Source: Kumtagia sp963820075 (GTDB taxonomy: Bacteria; Pseudomonadota; Alphaproteobacteria; Rhizobiales; Rhizobiaceae). Taken from it: 64,000 nt of DNA. The stretch lies in NCBI GenBank assembly GCA_963820075.1, contig CAWFYS010000007.1, positions 1 through 64,000 on the forward strand, written 5' to 3'. Below the pieces are notes generated by a model, which saw only the letters and a list, made by a program, of their open reading frames with translations, was not told the DNA's origin and made no database searches. A program made the translations under genes and the position numbers. Numbering within the stretch: the first letter of the stretch is position 1; every line of letters begins with the position of its first letter. This document shows positions 18,198 to 27,924 of the stretch, in pieces.

Positions 18198-19760
18198 ATG
18201 GCAACCGCGATGCCAGGACGTAGCGACAGGTCCCGGTTGTTGTTTTCGGGCTCCGACTGGAGTTTCTCAAAACTGACGCGCGCCTACGAGGCCATCGAGG
18301 CCATCGCGCTCGACGATCTGGGGCTCGACATTTACCCCAATCAACTGGAGATCATCTCGTCCGAGCAAATGCTCGACGCCTATTCGTCGGTCGGCATGCC
18401 GCTGATGTACCGTCACTGGTCATTCGGCAAGCATTTCCTTCTCCAGGAACACCTTTATCGTAAGGGTCTGCGCGGTCTCGCCTATGAGATCGTCATCAAC
18501 TCCGACCCATGCATCGTCTATCTGATGGAAGAAAACACCATGGCGCTCCAGGCGCTGGTGACCGCCCACGCCGCCTTTGGCCACAACCACTTCTTCAAGA
18601 ACAACTATCTCTTCCGGCAGTGGACCGACGCGAGCGCCATTCTGAGCTATCTGGACTTCGCCAAGAGCTACATAACCCGCTGCGAGGAGCAGCATGGCCT
18701 GCCTGCGGTCGAGCGAATTCTTGACGCCGCTCACGCGCTGATGGAACAGGGCGTCTTCAGGTACAGGCGCCCTCCCCGGCTCTCCTCGGAAAAGGAGCGC
18801 GAGGGTATCCGGGATCGCCTGGAATATGAGGAACGCTCATACAATGTTCTCTGGAGCACTCTGCCGCGGTCCAGGGGCGAAGAGGCCTCGCGCGATGATA
18901 GGCGCAACGCGGCCGAGCGTAAGAAGTCGCTGAACCTGCCTGAGGAGAATCTGCTCTATTTTCTGGAGAAGAACAGCCTCGTGCTGGAGCCCTGGCAGCG
19001 CGAGATCCTGCGCATTGTCCGTGTCATAGCCCAGTATTTTTATCCGCAGCGGCAGACTCAGGTCATGAATGAAGGCTGCGCCACCTTCGTTCATTACACC
19101 ATCATGAACACCTTGTTTGACCAGGGCCGGATCAGCGAAGGCGCGATGATGGAAATTCTACGCAACCATACCAATGTCGTCTTCCAGCCGGGCTTCGATG
19201 ATCCGCGCTTCTCCAGCATAAATCCCTATGCGCTGGGCTTTGCGATGATGCAGGACATCCAGCGCATTTCGATGGAGCCGACGGCGGAGGACCGCGACTG
19301 GTTTCCCGACATTGCGGGCAATGGCGACTGGCGCGAGACACTTCTGGACGCCTGGGCCAATCACCGCGACGAATCATTCATCAGGCAGTATCTAAGCCCC
19401 GCCCTGATTCGCAAATGGCGGCTCTTCGTGCTCAACGACGCCGCCCAGGAATCGCATTTCGAGGTTGCTTCGATCCACAATGAGCGCGGCTACGAGAAAG
19501 TCCGCTCCGCGCTGGCGCATAACTACGACATCGGCGCGACGCGTCCTGACATCCAGGTCGTCGATGTGGATTTGCTGGGCGACCGTCTTCTAAGGCTTCA
19601 GCAGACGGTGAAGAGCGGCATCGTGCTGGAACGGGAAAGCCGTGACGCAACCTTGCGGCATATCCGCAATCTCTGGGGATACGACGTCAGTCTTGTCGGC
19701 GTGGACGCGGAGTCCGGAGCCACGCTCTACGAGCAATCGACCAAAAGGGCGTCGGACTGA
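18198..19760 (+). CDS. SpoVR family protein
   Basis: A 520-residue SpoVR/YcgB protein: LLFSGSDWSFSKL at the start, then YPNQLEIISSEQMLDAY, MYRHWSFGKHF, GHNHFFKNNYLF, LNLPEENLLYFLEKN, EGCATFVHYTIMNTLFDQG and ARPDIQV-like C-terminal sequences in normal order. SpoVR was named for a role in Bacillus cortex formation, but in non-sporulating proteobacteria it accompanies prkA and yeaH with an undefined stress function. It starts on the base after the yeaH stop, and length is normal for the family. A conserved His/Cys/Glu pattern suggests metal binding, but I cannot verify that here. Confidence 0.95.
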   Translation: MATAMPGRSDRSRLLFSGSDWSFSKLTRAYEAIEAIALDDLGLDIYPNQLEIISSEQMLDAYSSVGMPLMYRHWSFGKHFLLQEHLYRKGLRGLAYEIVINSDPCIVYLMEENTMALQALVTAHAAFGHNHFFKNNYLFRQWTDASAILSYLDFAKSYITRCEEQHGLPAVERILDAAHALMEQGVFRYRRPPRLSSEKEREGIRDRLEYEERSYNVLWSTLPRSRGEEASRDDRRNAAERKKSLNLPEENLLYFLEKNSLVLEPWQREILRIVRVIAQYFYPQRQTQVMNEGCATFVHYTIMNTLFDQGRISEGAMMEILRNHTNVVFQPGFDDPRFSSINPYALGFAMMQDIQRISMEPTAEDRDWFPDIAGNGDWRETLLDAWANHRDESFIRQYLSPALIRKWRLFVLNDAAQESHFEVASIHNERGYEKVRSALAHNYDIGATRPDIQVVDVDLLGDRLLRLQQTVKSGIVLERESRDATLRHIRNLWGYDVSLVGVDAESGATLYEQSTKRASD

Positions 19761-19935
19761 CTGTTTCCCTTCGCCGCGGCGGCCAGTTGATCACGCGCTC
19801 TTACACAGTGGTGCATTGTTTGTTCGCTTCCACTGCCGAATGTCGTGTCGAATGGTTTCGCCTGACCGCCGCTTGCCTTACGGTGCGCCGGGACCGGAGT
19901 AAGCCAGTGGGACAGGTTTGGACTTCTCTTTTTCG

Positions 19936-20292
19936 ATGCTTGTTCTGAGGGTCGCATTCCCTTTCACGCTTTCCCTTTGTGCATGCCTGGCGGCATCGGG
20001 ATGCGCACGGACTTATGACGGGTCGATCGTTCCATCATATACGACCAAAATCGTCATGAATGGGGTTCCCCATTTCGAAATCCAGAAAACGGACCTTTTG
20101 CCGCCAAGCAGGCTGGCGAATTATCCGAAGCCGCCGGAACCGGCGGTCGCCGAGACCCGGCCGCCCAGGGTGGACGCGCCTCGCCGAGAGCCCGGCCGCA
20201 TCCTGCCGCAAATCGATGACGACCTGCCCCGCAATGTGACTTGCCGCAACGAGAACGCGCCTGGTGGACGCGTGCGCGTCGTCTGCATATAG
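19936..20292 (+). CDS. Hypothetical lipoprotein
   Basis: A 118-residue protein from ATG 19936; an in-frame TTG 18 bases upstream is less likely. The signal sequence MLVLRVAFPFTLSLCACLAA is followed by the lipobox LAASGC at residues 18-23, so it should be a lipoprotein anchored in the outer membrane or periplasmic face. The mature part is Pro-rich and ends in a Cys pair (TCRNEN...VVCI) that could form a disulfide. No named family recognised. It stands alone, 175 bases after spoVR. Confidence 0.65.
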   Translation: MLVLRVAFPFTLSLCACLAASGCARTYDGSIVPSYTTKIVMNGVPHFEIQKTDLLPPSRLANYPKPPEPAVAETRPPRVDAPRREPGRILPQIDDDLPRNVTCRNENAPGGRVRVVCI

Positions 20293-20333
20293 AGAAAGTA
20301 GTAAAGTAGAGGACGTCCGGCCGTGGGCGGCGT

Positions 20334-20963
20334 TCAGGAGACGGCGCTTTTGGAATCGTCCGCCAAGGCGAAACCGGCAGCTGTCGCCATGCTGCCGCTG
20401 CCGGCCGGGTGGGCACGACCCAGCCAGCGCGCGACGATCAGGCGACGCAGTGCGAACAGACCCATCATGGGCAGACCGACCGCCAGCAGCGTACCGCCCG
20501 CGTAAGTGAACGACCAGACAATCGCGGCCGCCAGGGCAGCCAAGAGGATCGACGAATAAATCCAACGGCTTGTGGCAGGCAAGTTATCCTGGCCAACAAA
20601 GCCGCGCCGCGAGAAGGCCGTCAACGCGCAACCGACGACGAACACCGTCACGAGCACGCTGCGCTCCGAACCAGCGACCAGTGCACGCGCGAACTCCGCC
20701 AACCCCAAGCCGTAGGCTGTAACGATCAGCGGTGTGATGACCACCAGATGGACGTTTATCCCGAGCAGGATCGGATTGTAGGGTATGCGAAACAGACGCA
20801 ATCCAATCAGCGTCGCAGCCGCGAGAGCAACACCGATCCAGCCCGCCAGTTCCATATCCACATCGCTTCGCCACAAGGCAAGAAAGATGATCGACGGAGC
20901 ACTTTCGAGAATATCCGTCAGCCATTCCTTGTGTCGCGATCCAGTCACGCCATCGTCTGTCAC
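20334..20963 (-). CDS. Multi-pass membrane protein, unknown
   Basis: A 209-residue protein with about six hydrophobic helices (for example IIFLALW, WIGVALAAATLIGLRLF, VHLVVITPLIVTAYGLGLAEF, VLVTVFVVGCALTAF, IYSSILLAALAAAIVW). It has a GTG start and a hydrophilic C-terminus. No transporter signature is recognised. It lies between a lipoprotein gene and an alcohol dehydrogenase, without an evident operon. Confidence 0.6.
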   Translation of the reverse strand: MTDDGVTGSRHKEWLTDILESAPSIIFLALWRSDVDMELAGWIGVALAAATLIGLRLFRIPYNPILLGINVHLVVITPLIVTAYGLGLAEFARALVAGSERSVLVTVFVVGCALTAFSRRGFVGQDNLPATSRWIYSSILLAALAAAIVWSFTYAGGTLLAVGLPMMGLFALRRLIVARWLGRAHPAGSGSMATAAGFALADDSKSAVS

Positions 20964-20998
20964 GGTCTTTTCCCTTATGCTGGCCGGTTGCGGGCACG

Positions 20999-22051
20999 CT
21001 ATGAAAAGCTGGTGACGACGCCGATGCCGGTTCCCTCGAACCTGTCCATAGCCATCAAGGCGGCCGGCGCTTCGTCCAGGGTGAGTTTCCTGCCGACAAG
21101 CTTTTGAGGCTTGAGCTTGCCGGTGGCGATCATGCTCATCATCGCGCCGTAGCGAAACGCCTGCATGCCGTGGCTGCCGAGGATCTGAAGTTCGTGGGCG
21201 ATGATTCGCGCCATCGGCACCTTCGGCTGGCTGTGTTCGCCGAGCATGAGGCCGATCTGAACGTGGCGCCCCCGCCTGCGAAGATTCGAAATGGAGTTGA
21301 AACAGGTAACCGGATGGCCGAGCGCGTCGATCGACACATGCGCGCCGCCATTGGTGATCTGCTTTACCGCGCGCGGAATATTTTCGACATCAGAGGCGTT
21401 TATCGTCGCCACCGCTCCCATCTCCCTGGCGAAGTCAAGCTTCTCCTGTGTCAAATCGACGGCCACGACATTGGCGCCCATGGCGGTGGCGATCATGATC
21501 GCCGACAGGCCGACACCGCCGCAGCCGTGGACGGCCACCCACTCGCCGGGCTGGACGCGGCCCTGGTCGACGATGGCGCGAAACGAGGTGACGAAGCGGC
21601 AGCCGAGGCTGGCGGCCGTGGCGAAATCGAGGTCGTCGTTCAACCGGACAAGATTGGTGTCGGCAAAATCGAGCGCCACATATTCCGCGAACGACCCCCA
21701 GGCCGTGAAGCCCGGCTGGAATTGTCGTTCGCAGACCTGGTGGTTGCCGGAACTACATTCGAAGCAATGGCCGCAGCCGCAGACGAAGGGCGCCGTCACA
21801 CGATCGCCGACGCGCCAGCCGCTGACCTGGGCGCCGATCGCGGCAACCGTACCGGCAAGCTCGTGTCCCGGCACATGAGGCAGCGCGATGCCGGGGTCAT
21901 GCCCTATCCAGCCATGCCAGTCGCTACGGCAAAGCCCTGTCGCCTCGACCTTGATTACGACGCCATGCGGTTCGGGGGTCGGATCGGCAACGGTCCTTAC
22001 ACTAGGCGGCGTTCCAAACTGTTCATACACGACAGCTCTCATGGCGCTCAT
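20999..22051 (-). CDS. Zinc-dependent alcohol dehydrogenase (MDR family)
   Basis: A 350-residue medium-chain dehydrogenase. The catalytic zinc site shows as GLCRSDWHGWIGHDP and HVPGHELAGTV. The structural zinc lobe has four Cys in CGCGHCFECSSGNHQVC, and the Rossmann motif is HGCGGVGLSAIMIA. It should oxidise an alcohol or polyol with NAD(P)+; the true substrate is not apparent. The start at 22051 is chosen because MSAMRAVVYEQFG is the conserved N-terminus and CAGGGAGC lies just before it. The frame also stays open for 70 codons upstream without family similarity. Divergent from tctC. Confidence 0.9.
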   Translation of the reverse strand: MSAMRAVVYEQFGTPPSVRTVADPTPEPHGVVIKVEATGLCRSDWHGWIGHDPGIALPHVPGHELAGTVAAIGAQVSGWRVGDRVTAPFVCGCGHCFECSSGNHQVCERQFQPGFTAWGSFAEYVALDFADTNLVRLNDDLDFATAASLGCRFVTSFRAIVDQGRVQPGEWVAVHGCGGVGLSAIMIATAMGANVVAVDLTQEKLDFAREMGAVATINASDVENIPRAVKQITNGGAHVSIDALGHPVTCFNSISNLRRRGRHVQIGLMLGEHSQPKVPMARIIAHELQILGSHGMQAFRYGAMMSMIATGKLKPQKLVGRKLTLDEAPAALMAMDRFEGTGIGVVTSFS

Positions 22052-22322
22052 CGCTCCCTGGGCAATTCCCTGATTATACAACCTCAAGGCGACCGAAACA
22101 CAACGGTCAATTTCGCAGGCACGCCGACGGCGGCGCTGCGTTGCCTCGTAGTTAGGCGTGGCCAGCGCACGGGATCGCGGAGCGAGGATGTCCGGCGAAA
22201 AAAATTCGCGCGCCTGGTTGTTGCATTCCCGCACGCGGTCTGGTCCTTTCGGCAGGAGCATCCGTGGCCGTTCTGCGTTGCAGCCGGCTCGGCACTTGCC
22301 TGAAGCCTAGGGAGGACCTTCG

Positions 22323-23300
22323 ATGAAGAAACTACTGACAATTTTGGCCGTGGCCGCGTCATTCACGCTGGCCGCGTATTCGGCTTTCGCCCAGACCTAT
22401 CCGGAGCGCCCGATCACCATGGTCGTGCCCTTCTCGGCCGGCGGGCCGACCGACACCGTGACCCGCCTGGTGGCGGAAGCGATGTCGAAGGATCTCGGCC
22501 AGCAGATCATCGTGGAGAACGTCGGGGGCGCCGGCGGCACGCTTGGCGCGGGGCGTGTCGCGAGCGCCGATCCGGACGGCTATACGCTGCTGCTGCACCA
22601 TATCGGCATGGCAACCAGTGCCACGCTTTACCGCAAGCTCGCCTATGACACGTTGAACGCCTTCGAATATGTCGGCCTCGTCACCGAGGTGCCCATGACG
22701 ATCGTGGCCCGCAAGGATCTCGAGCCTACGGACTTGAAGGGGCTTGTCGAATACGCCAAGGCCAACAAGGACACCGTGACCATCGCGAACGCAGGCATCG
22801 GCGCCGCCTCGCATCTGTGCGGCATGTTGTTCATGTCGGCGATCCAGACACCGCTCGTGACCGTCCCGTACAAGGGCACGGGGCCGGCAATGACCGACCT
22901 GCTCGGCGGCCAGGTCGATATCATGTGTGACCAGACCACCAATACGACGAAGCAGATAAAGGGCGCCACGATCAAGGCCTATGCGGTGACCTCGCAAAAG
23001 CGGCTCGACGCGCTGCCGGACGTCCCGACCACCGACGAGGGCGGCCTCCCCGGCATGCAGATCGGCATCTGGCACGGCATCTATGCGCCAAAGGGCACGG
23101 CCCCTGAAATCACCGAGCGTTTGTCGAAATCGCTGCAGGTTGCGCTCAAGGATCCCAATGTGACGGCGCGTTTCGCCGAGCTCGGCACCGCCCCCTCTCC
23201 TGAAGCCGACGCCACGCCGGCCGCGCTCAAGGCCAAGCTGGACAGCGAAATCACAAGATGGAAGCCGATCATCGAAGCGGCGGGACAATTCGCCGACTGA
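22323..23300 (+). CDS. tctC: Tripartite tricarboxylate transporter substrate-binding protein
   Basis: A 325-residue Bug/TctC protein. Residues 1-23 are a signal peptide ending AFA, followed by QTYPERPITMVVPFSAGGPT and the hallmark RLVAEAMSKDLGQQIIVENV and GGAGGTLGAG. It binds a carboxylate in the periplasm and delivers it to TctAB in the inner membrane. Shine-Dalgarno GGGAGGA precedes the ATG. It is the first gene of tctC-tctB-tctA and diverges from the alcohol dehydrogenase. The specific ligand cannot be told from sequence; Bug proteins bind citrate, aromatic acids, amino acids and others. Confidence 0.95.
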   Translation: MKKLLTILAVAASFTLAAYSAFAQTYPERPITMVVPFSAGGPTDTVTRLVAEAMSKDLGQQIIVENVGGAGGTLGAGRVASADPDGYTLLLHHIGMATSATLYRKLAYDTLNAFEYVGLVTEVPMTIVARKDLEPTDLKGLVEYAKANKDTVTIANAGIGAASHLCGMLFMSAIQTPLVTVPYKGTGPAMTDLLGGQVDIMCDQTTNTTKQIKGATIKAYAVTSQKRLDALPDVPTTDEGGLPGMQIGIWHGIYAPKGTAPEITERLSKSLQVALKDPNVTARFAELGTAPSPEADATPAALKAKLDSEITRWKPIIEAAGQFAD

Positions 23301-23463
23301 TGCGGTCCGGGGCCAACCCTGTGATCCGGCATGCAGGATCAGGCATCTGCCGATGATCCTCCCCCCGCCGGGAGAGGATAATCGTCGACTCCCGGTCGGG
23401 AGCGGAAGCCAGCGGCCACCGGGGGACTAAACCGTCGATTCTTCAAGCGCTTTGAGGCAACTG

Positions 23464-23925
23464 ATGAAAAACCTCACATTCGACCGTACCAACGCGCTCT
23501 GCGGAGCGTTGTTCGCGGCTACCGGGCTCTTCTTCCTCGTTCAATCCCTGGGGCTCGAAATCGGCACCGCCTTCCGCATGGGGCCGGGATACTTTCCGCT
23601 GGTGCTGTCGGGCATAATGGTCCTGCTCGGACTGATCATCCTGGCGCAGGCGACCCGCATCCAGGGCGGGCCGATTGGACCGCTCTCCTGGCGCGGGATG
23701 CTGCTGATCCTGCCGGCGCCTATCCTGTTCGGCCTTTTCGTGCGTGGCCTCGGCTTCGCGCCGGCGATCTTTATCTGCGCTTTCATCGCCTCCTTCGCCT
23801 CGACACGGATGACTTTCCTGATGGCGCTTATCCTCTCGGCGCTGGTCACCGTCTTCTGTGTCGCCGTGTTCAGTTACGGGCTCGGGTTGCCGTTCGAACG
23901 GTTCGGCCCCTGGCTTCGTTTTTAG
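23464..23925 (+). CDS. tctB: Tripartite tricarboxylate transporter small membrane subunit
   Basis: A 153-residue TctB-family protein with four hydrophobic helices (residues ~10-30, 40-58, 77-95 and 120-140) and the family phrase FRMGPGYFPLVLSGIMVLLG. TctB is the small inner-membrane subunit that assembles with TctA. The start MKNLTFDRTNAL is chosen over an ATG four codons upstream because TTTGAGG lies at a better distance. It ends nine bases before tctA. The 163-base gap after tctC contains GC-rich inverted sequence that may reduce downstream expression. Confidence 0.92.
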   Translation: MKNLTFDRTNALCGALFAATGLFFLVQSLGLEIGTAFRMGPGYFPLVLSGIMVLLGLIILAQATRIQGGPIGPLSWRGMLLILPAPILFGLFVRGLGFAPAIFICAFIASFASTRMTFLMALILSALVTVFCVAVFSYGLGLPFERFGPWLRF

Positions 23926-23934
23926 GAGGCTGAA

Positions 23935-25443
23935 ATGGAGCTCTTTTCCAATCTCAGCCTCGGTTTCGCGACGGCTACGACCTTCGCAAATCTCGGCTTC
24001 TGTCTGATCGGCGTGCTGCTCGGCACATTGATCGGCGTATTGCCCGGCATCGGCGCCACAGCGACGATCGCCATGCTTTTGCCGATCACTTTCCAGATCG
24101 GCGATCCGGTGTCGTCGCTGATCATGCTCGCCGGCATCTACTACGGTGCCCAGTATGGCGGCTCGACCACCGCGATCCTGATCAACATGCCGGGCGAATC
24201 CTCCTCGGCCGTCACCGCGATCGACGGTTATCAGATGGCCCGCAACGGCCGCGCGGGCGCAGCACTCGCCATCGCGGCGATCGGCTCCTTCTTTGCCGGA
24301 ACGGTGTCTACCTTCCTTGTCGCGCTGTTCGCGCCGCCTTTGACCGCCATCGCGCTTCAGTTCGGCGCGGCCGAGTATTTTTCGCTGATGGTCGTCGGTC
24401 TCGTTTCATCGATAGCCTTGGCGCACGGCTCGATTGTCAAGGCTCTGGCGATGGTGGTGCTGGGGCTTCTGCTCGGCCTTGTCGGCACCGACATCTATTC
24501 CGGCACGCCGCGCTTTACGCTCGGCATAAGAGAATATGCCGACGGACTGAACTTCGTCGCGGTCGCCGTCGGTGTCTTCGGCGTCGCCGAGATCCTGCGC
24601 AATCTCGAGAATGAGCATGAACGTGCGGTGCTGATCAAGAAAGTCAGCGGGCTGTTGCCGACGCGCGACGATTTTCGGCGCATGACGGGCCCCATCCTGC
24701 GCGGCACGGCCATTGGCTCGGCGCTTGGCATCCTGCCCGGCGGCGGCGCCATTCTGGCAGCCTTTGCTTCCTACACGGTCGAAAAGCGCCTTTCCGACCG
24801 TCCCCAGGAATTCGGCAAGGGCGCCATCGCGGGCGTCGCCGGGCCTGAATCGGCGAACAATGCCGGCGCGCAGACCTCCTTCATCCCCATGCTGACACTT
24901 GGGATTCCGGCCAATCCGGTAATGGCACTGATGATCGGGGCGATGATCATCCAGGGCATCGTGCCCGGCCCGAACGTCGCGACGGAACAACCCGCGCTGT
25001 TCTGGGGCATCATCGCCTCCATGTGGATTGGCAATTTGATGCTGATCGTCCTCAACCTGCCGCTGATCGGGCTGTGGGTGAAGCTGCTCACAGTACCCTA
25101 TTATGTGCTGTTCCCGATCATCATGGCTTTCTGCTCGATCGGCGTATACAGCGTCAACTCCAACGTCTACGACCTGTTTGCCGTCGCCTTCTTCGGCTTC
25201 ATCGGCTACGTGCTGGTCAAGCTGCGCTGCGAGCCCGCGCCATTGTTGCTGGGGTTCGTGCTCGGGCCGCTGCTTGAGGAAAACCTGCGCCGGGCGATGA
25301 TTCTGTCGCGCGGCGACCCGACGACTTTCGTCACGAGGCCGATCAGCGCGCTCCTGCTTGCCATCGCCGCCGGCGTTCTGATCGTCGTCTTCCTGCCCAG
25401 CGTCAAGAAGAAGCGCGAGGAAGTCTTCGTGGAGGAGAACTGA
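23935..25443 (+). CDS. tctA: Tripartite tricarboxylate transporter large membrane subunit
   Basis: A 502-residue TctA protein with 11-12 predicted helices. Family signatures are GVLPGIGATATIAMLLP (residues ~36-52), YYGAQYGGSTTAILINMPGE, LGILPGGGAILAAFASY and GVAGPESANNAGAQTSFIPML, the two inverted-repeat glycine-rich loops. TctA is the transport channel driven by an ion gradient. It has a strong ribosome-binding site (AGGAGGCTGAA). Together with tctC and tctB it forms a complete secondary carboxylate importer. Confidence 0.96.
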   Translation: MELFSNLSLGFATATTFANLGFCLIGVLLGTLIGVLPGIGATATIAMLLPITFQIGDPVSSLIMLAGIYYGAQYGGSTTAILINMPGESSSAVTAIDGYQMARNGRAGAALAIAAIGSFFAGTVSTFLVALFAPPLTAIALQFGAAEYFSLMVVGLVSSIALAHGSIVKALAMVVLGLLLGLVGTDIYSGTPRFTLGIREYADGLNFVAVAVGVFGVAEILRNLENEHERAVLIKKVSGLLPTRDDFRRMTGPILRGTAIGSALGILPGGGAILAAFASYTVEKRLSDRPQEFGKGAIAGVAGPESANNAGAQTSFIPMLTLGIPANPVMALMIGAMIIQGIVPGPNVATEQPALFWGIIASMWIGNLMLIVLNLPLIGLWVKLLTVPYYVLFPIIMAFCSIGVYSVNSNVYDLFAVAFFGFIGYVLVKLRCEPAPLLLGFVLGPLLEENLRRAMILSRGDPTTFVTRPISALLLAIAAGVLIVVFLPSVKKKREEVFVEEN

Positions 25444-25881
25444 GAGCAGAGCTGCCGGCTCGCGTGGCACACGTCGCCGGACGCCCAGCTCGGCGGCGAT
25501 CTCGACGGCCCGATTCCAGTGCTTGACGGCTGCCTATCCTCGTCGTTCGAGGCCCGGCGGTACATCGGCAGGAGCGACGCGATGCCAAAATTGGCGTCGC
25601 TGAGCGCCTTCTTGAAAGACTTGATCCGGTCCGCCTTGCCTTCCTGCTCCAACGCGCCGGCGACCAAAAGGAGTTGATCGGCAAGCGCGATTAGAGCACT
25701 CGGCGGCACCCGCACAGGCAGAAGCTCCGCGCATGGCTGCGGCGGGGTCGGGTTACCTGGCGCGAAGTCATGTTGTGTACATTTACGAAAGGATCAACCT
25801 GTCCGGCTTGTCCATTGACTTGGCTGCTCCGACGGTAAATGAATCTGGTGCGAAGCCGGTAGCGGGCGTGGAGCGAGTACT
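25444..25881. other. Intergenic region with a possible gene relic
   Basis: On the minus strand from 25715, a frame reads SALIALADQLLLVAGALEQ, then IKSFKKALSDANFGIASLL and PMYRRASNDEDR. That looks like real helical protein sequence, but the frame has no stop before running antisense into tctA, and an alternative phase (HWNRAVEIAAELGV) suggests a frame shift. I treat it as the relic of an unidentified gene. The right half (25740-25881) is less GC-rich and carries the promoter of the HD gene. Confidence 0.3.
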
Positions 25882-26736
25882 ATGCTGAACCCGATTTCTA
25901 TAATGGCTGACCGGCTTGCCGACTATATCGCTGAATTATATTTGCAATACTTCTCCCACCGAAATCCAGAATATGCGACATATATGGGCGGAGCCGCCCG
26001 CCTTGTATTGGAGAGAATTGGAAATTCTAATGCTCTGTATCACAACATAGAGCATACAATGATGGTAACGCTGGCCGGTCAACAAATTATTCGCGGTCGT
26101 CTTTTATCTGAATCTCTAACACCCGAAGATTGGCTGCATTACACTTGTGCACTGCTCGTTCACGATATCGGAATGGTGCGAGGAGTCTGCAGTGGGGACA
26201 CGGATGACAGCGTCGTTATTGATGAATCCGGTACGCGCTTTACACCTCCTCGTGGGGCTTCGGATGCCGTTCTTGCGCCGTATCACGTTGATCGCGGAAA
26301 GATTTATGCGCGCCAGCGCTTTGGGCAATCGAAATTTGTCGACGAAGAGCGCATCGCCCACGCAATAGAGATGACGCGTTTTCCCGTGCCCAACGACCCC
26401 GCGTACCAGGAAACGGGCACCGAGGGGGCCCTCGTTCGTGCCGCTGATCTGATCGGTCAGTTGGCTGATCCATTTTATCATCGAAAGCTGAACGCGCTGC
26501 ATGCTGAATTCGCTGAAAACGGCATAGCCGAAAAGCTCGGGTGCAATAATCCGGCCGATTTGGCAGGCAAGTACACGGACTTCTACAAATTGCAGGTTGA
26601 ACCCTTCATTCAGGACGCAATTCGATTCCTGGAATTAACCACCGAGGGCAAGCAATGGATTGCCAACCTCGACAGCAACCTTTTCCAGGCCGGGCACCGG
26701 CCATGCCGGATCGGGCCGTTTCCTGGGATCGCCTGA
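25882..26736 (+). CDS. HD-domain metal-dependent phosphohydrolase
   Basis: A 284-residue protein. HD-domain metal ligands show as LYHNIEHTMMV (His and the NxxH pattern), LLVHDIGMVRG (the HD pair) and VRAADLIGQLADP (the last Asp). This arrangement is found in HD phosphohydrolases acting on nucleotides or phosphorylated small molecules; the substrate is unknown. The first half is visibly more AT-rich than neighbouring genes and the intergenic space upstream holds a relic, so the gene may be imported. An internal ATG (25903, MADRLADYIAEL) is an alternative start. No partner gene is adjacent. Confidence 0.75.
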   Translation: MLNPISIMADRLADYIAELYLQYFSHRNPEYATYMGGAARLVLERIGNSNALYHNIEHTMMVTLAGQQIIRGRLLSESLTPEDWLHYTCALLVHDIGMVRGVCSGDTDDSVVIDESGTRFTPPRGASDAVLAPYHVDRGKIYARQRFGQSKFVDEERIAHAIEMTRFPVPNDPAYQETGTEGALVRAADLIGQLADPFYHRKLNALHAEFAENGIAEKLGCNNPADLAGKYTDFYKLQVEPFIQDAIRFLELTTEGKQWIANLDSNLFQAGHRPCRIGPFPGIA

Positions 26737-26823
26737 ACGTCTGCTCCTGCAAACCCGCGAACCAGGCCAAGCTTCAGCTTCCGGCGGTCTTGACCTATCA
26801 CACACTTTCCAAACGTCTTGAAT

Positions 26824-27579
26824 TTAGATGACCGGCGACAGTCCACGGGTGACAACCATCGGCGTGCCGTCGGGTACGCGGTCATAGAGGTCGATGACGT
26901 CCTGGTGGATCAGCCGGACGCAGCCCGACGAGACCGACTTTCCGATCGACCACCATTCCGGCGAGCCGTGGAGGCGAAAGAGCGTGTCCTTGCCGTTCTG
27001 AAAGATGTAAAGCGCTCGGGCCCCGAGCGGGTTCGTGACACCCGGCTCCATGCCGCCCTCCCAAATATTCGTGCCCCGGACCTGTCGTGCACGATATTTC
27101 TCCAGTTCGGGCCGGCGGTCGATCATTTCGTTCGGCGGAAACCAGCGCGGCCACCGCTGTTTCCACTGGATCACGCCACGGCCCGACCACTCAAAGCCCT
27201 GGCGTCCGAGTCCGACGCCATAGCGGATCGCCTGGCCGCCATTGGCCACAAGGTAGAGAAAATGGTTCGACGTATCGACGACGACCGTACCGGGCAGTTC
27301 GCCGGTCGGGTCCTGGACGACCTGCCGATAGTATTTCGGGTCAATCTCTTCGATCGGAACAGCAGGGACCTCATGGCCATCGTCGAATGTGGCTGCATAC
27401 ATCATTCGAGGGTCGGCGAAGCCGGGACCGGCACCGAATAGCTGCGGTTGCTCCGGCCTTGCCGTCTGGACAAACGCGTTGTCGTCACGCATTCGAACGC
27501 TGGTGCAAGCCGACAGTGTGGCGGAGACCGCGCTCGTCGCTGCCATTGCCATGAGCCCGCGGCGGCTGAGTTTTGACAT
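26824..27579 (-). CDS. L,D-transpeptidase (YkuD domain), Tat-type signal
   Basis: A 251-residue exported protein. The N-terminus MSKLSRRGLMAMAATSA carries a twin-Arg signal, and LSAC may be a lipobox. The YkuD domain spans ~95-245 with the catalytic motif HGSPEWWSIGKSVSSGCVRL, where the HG and SxGCxR residues are conserved. These enzymes make 3-3 peptidoglycan crosslinks or attach lipoproteins to peptidoglycan; many paralogs occur in Rhizobiales, so the exact task is open. It ends 87 bases from the convergent HD gene. Upstream of it lies a repeat-rich region. Confidence 0.93.
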   Translation of the reverse strand: MSKLSRRGLMAMAATSAVSATLSACTSVRMRDDNAFVQTARPEQPQLFGAGPGFADPRMMYAATFDDGHEVPAVPIEEIDPKYYRQVVQDPTGELPGTVVVDTSNHFLYLVANGGQAIRYGVGLGRQGFEWSGRGVIQWKQRWPRWFPPNEMIDRRPELEKYRARQVRGTNIWEGGMEPGVTNPLGARALYIFQNGKDTLFRLHGSPEWWSIGKSVSSGCVRLIHQDVIDLYDRVPDGTPMVVTRGLSPVI

Positions 27580-27620
27580 CGGATTTTACCAGTGTTTCGA
27601 AGTCATTAGTGTTTCAAAGT

Positions 27621-27710
27621 CTAAGCAGGATTCGGTAAAAGTGTCCCACGGTTTTCCGCCAGAAACCAAATCTGCGACTAAATAAAAATATCAAGCGGGC
27701 GAAGCGAGGC
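27621..27710 (-). repeat. Repeat family A, degenerate inverted copy
   Basis: Reads CTAAGCAGGATTCGGTAAAA, then GTGTCCCACGGTTTTCCGCC, then AGAAACC...CTGCGAC, and ends GGGCGAAGCGAGGC. This is the reverse complement of the copy at 27925-28030 with scattered substitutions and a lost internal TAG word. The inverted core TTTTCC/GGAAAA is kept. Confidence 0.7.
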
Positions 27711-27924
27711 AAGCCGGCGCAACAACGCGCGGAATGCTTGCGCGTTCCTCCTGCTTAGCAGGTTCCGCCGACGGCCGCGCCTCCCGTTTGAGGTGGGTGG
27801 CGGCTCCGTTCTGGTGTCATGCAGGGCTGCGCGGGATAGTCATTCGCGTGCTGTACCTGCGGCATGTGCGGCCACGATCGCCATTCGGATCGCCTCCCTC
27901 CAAGGGGTTCCGCGCCCTGTCCTA

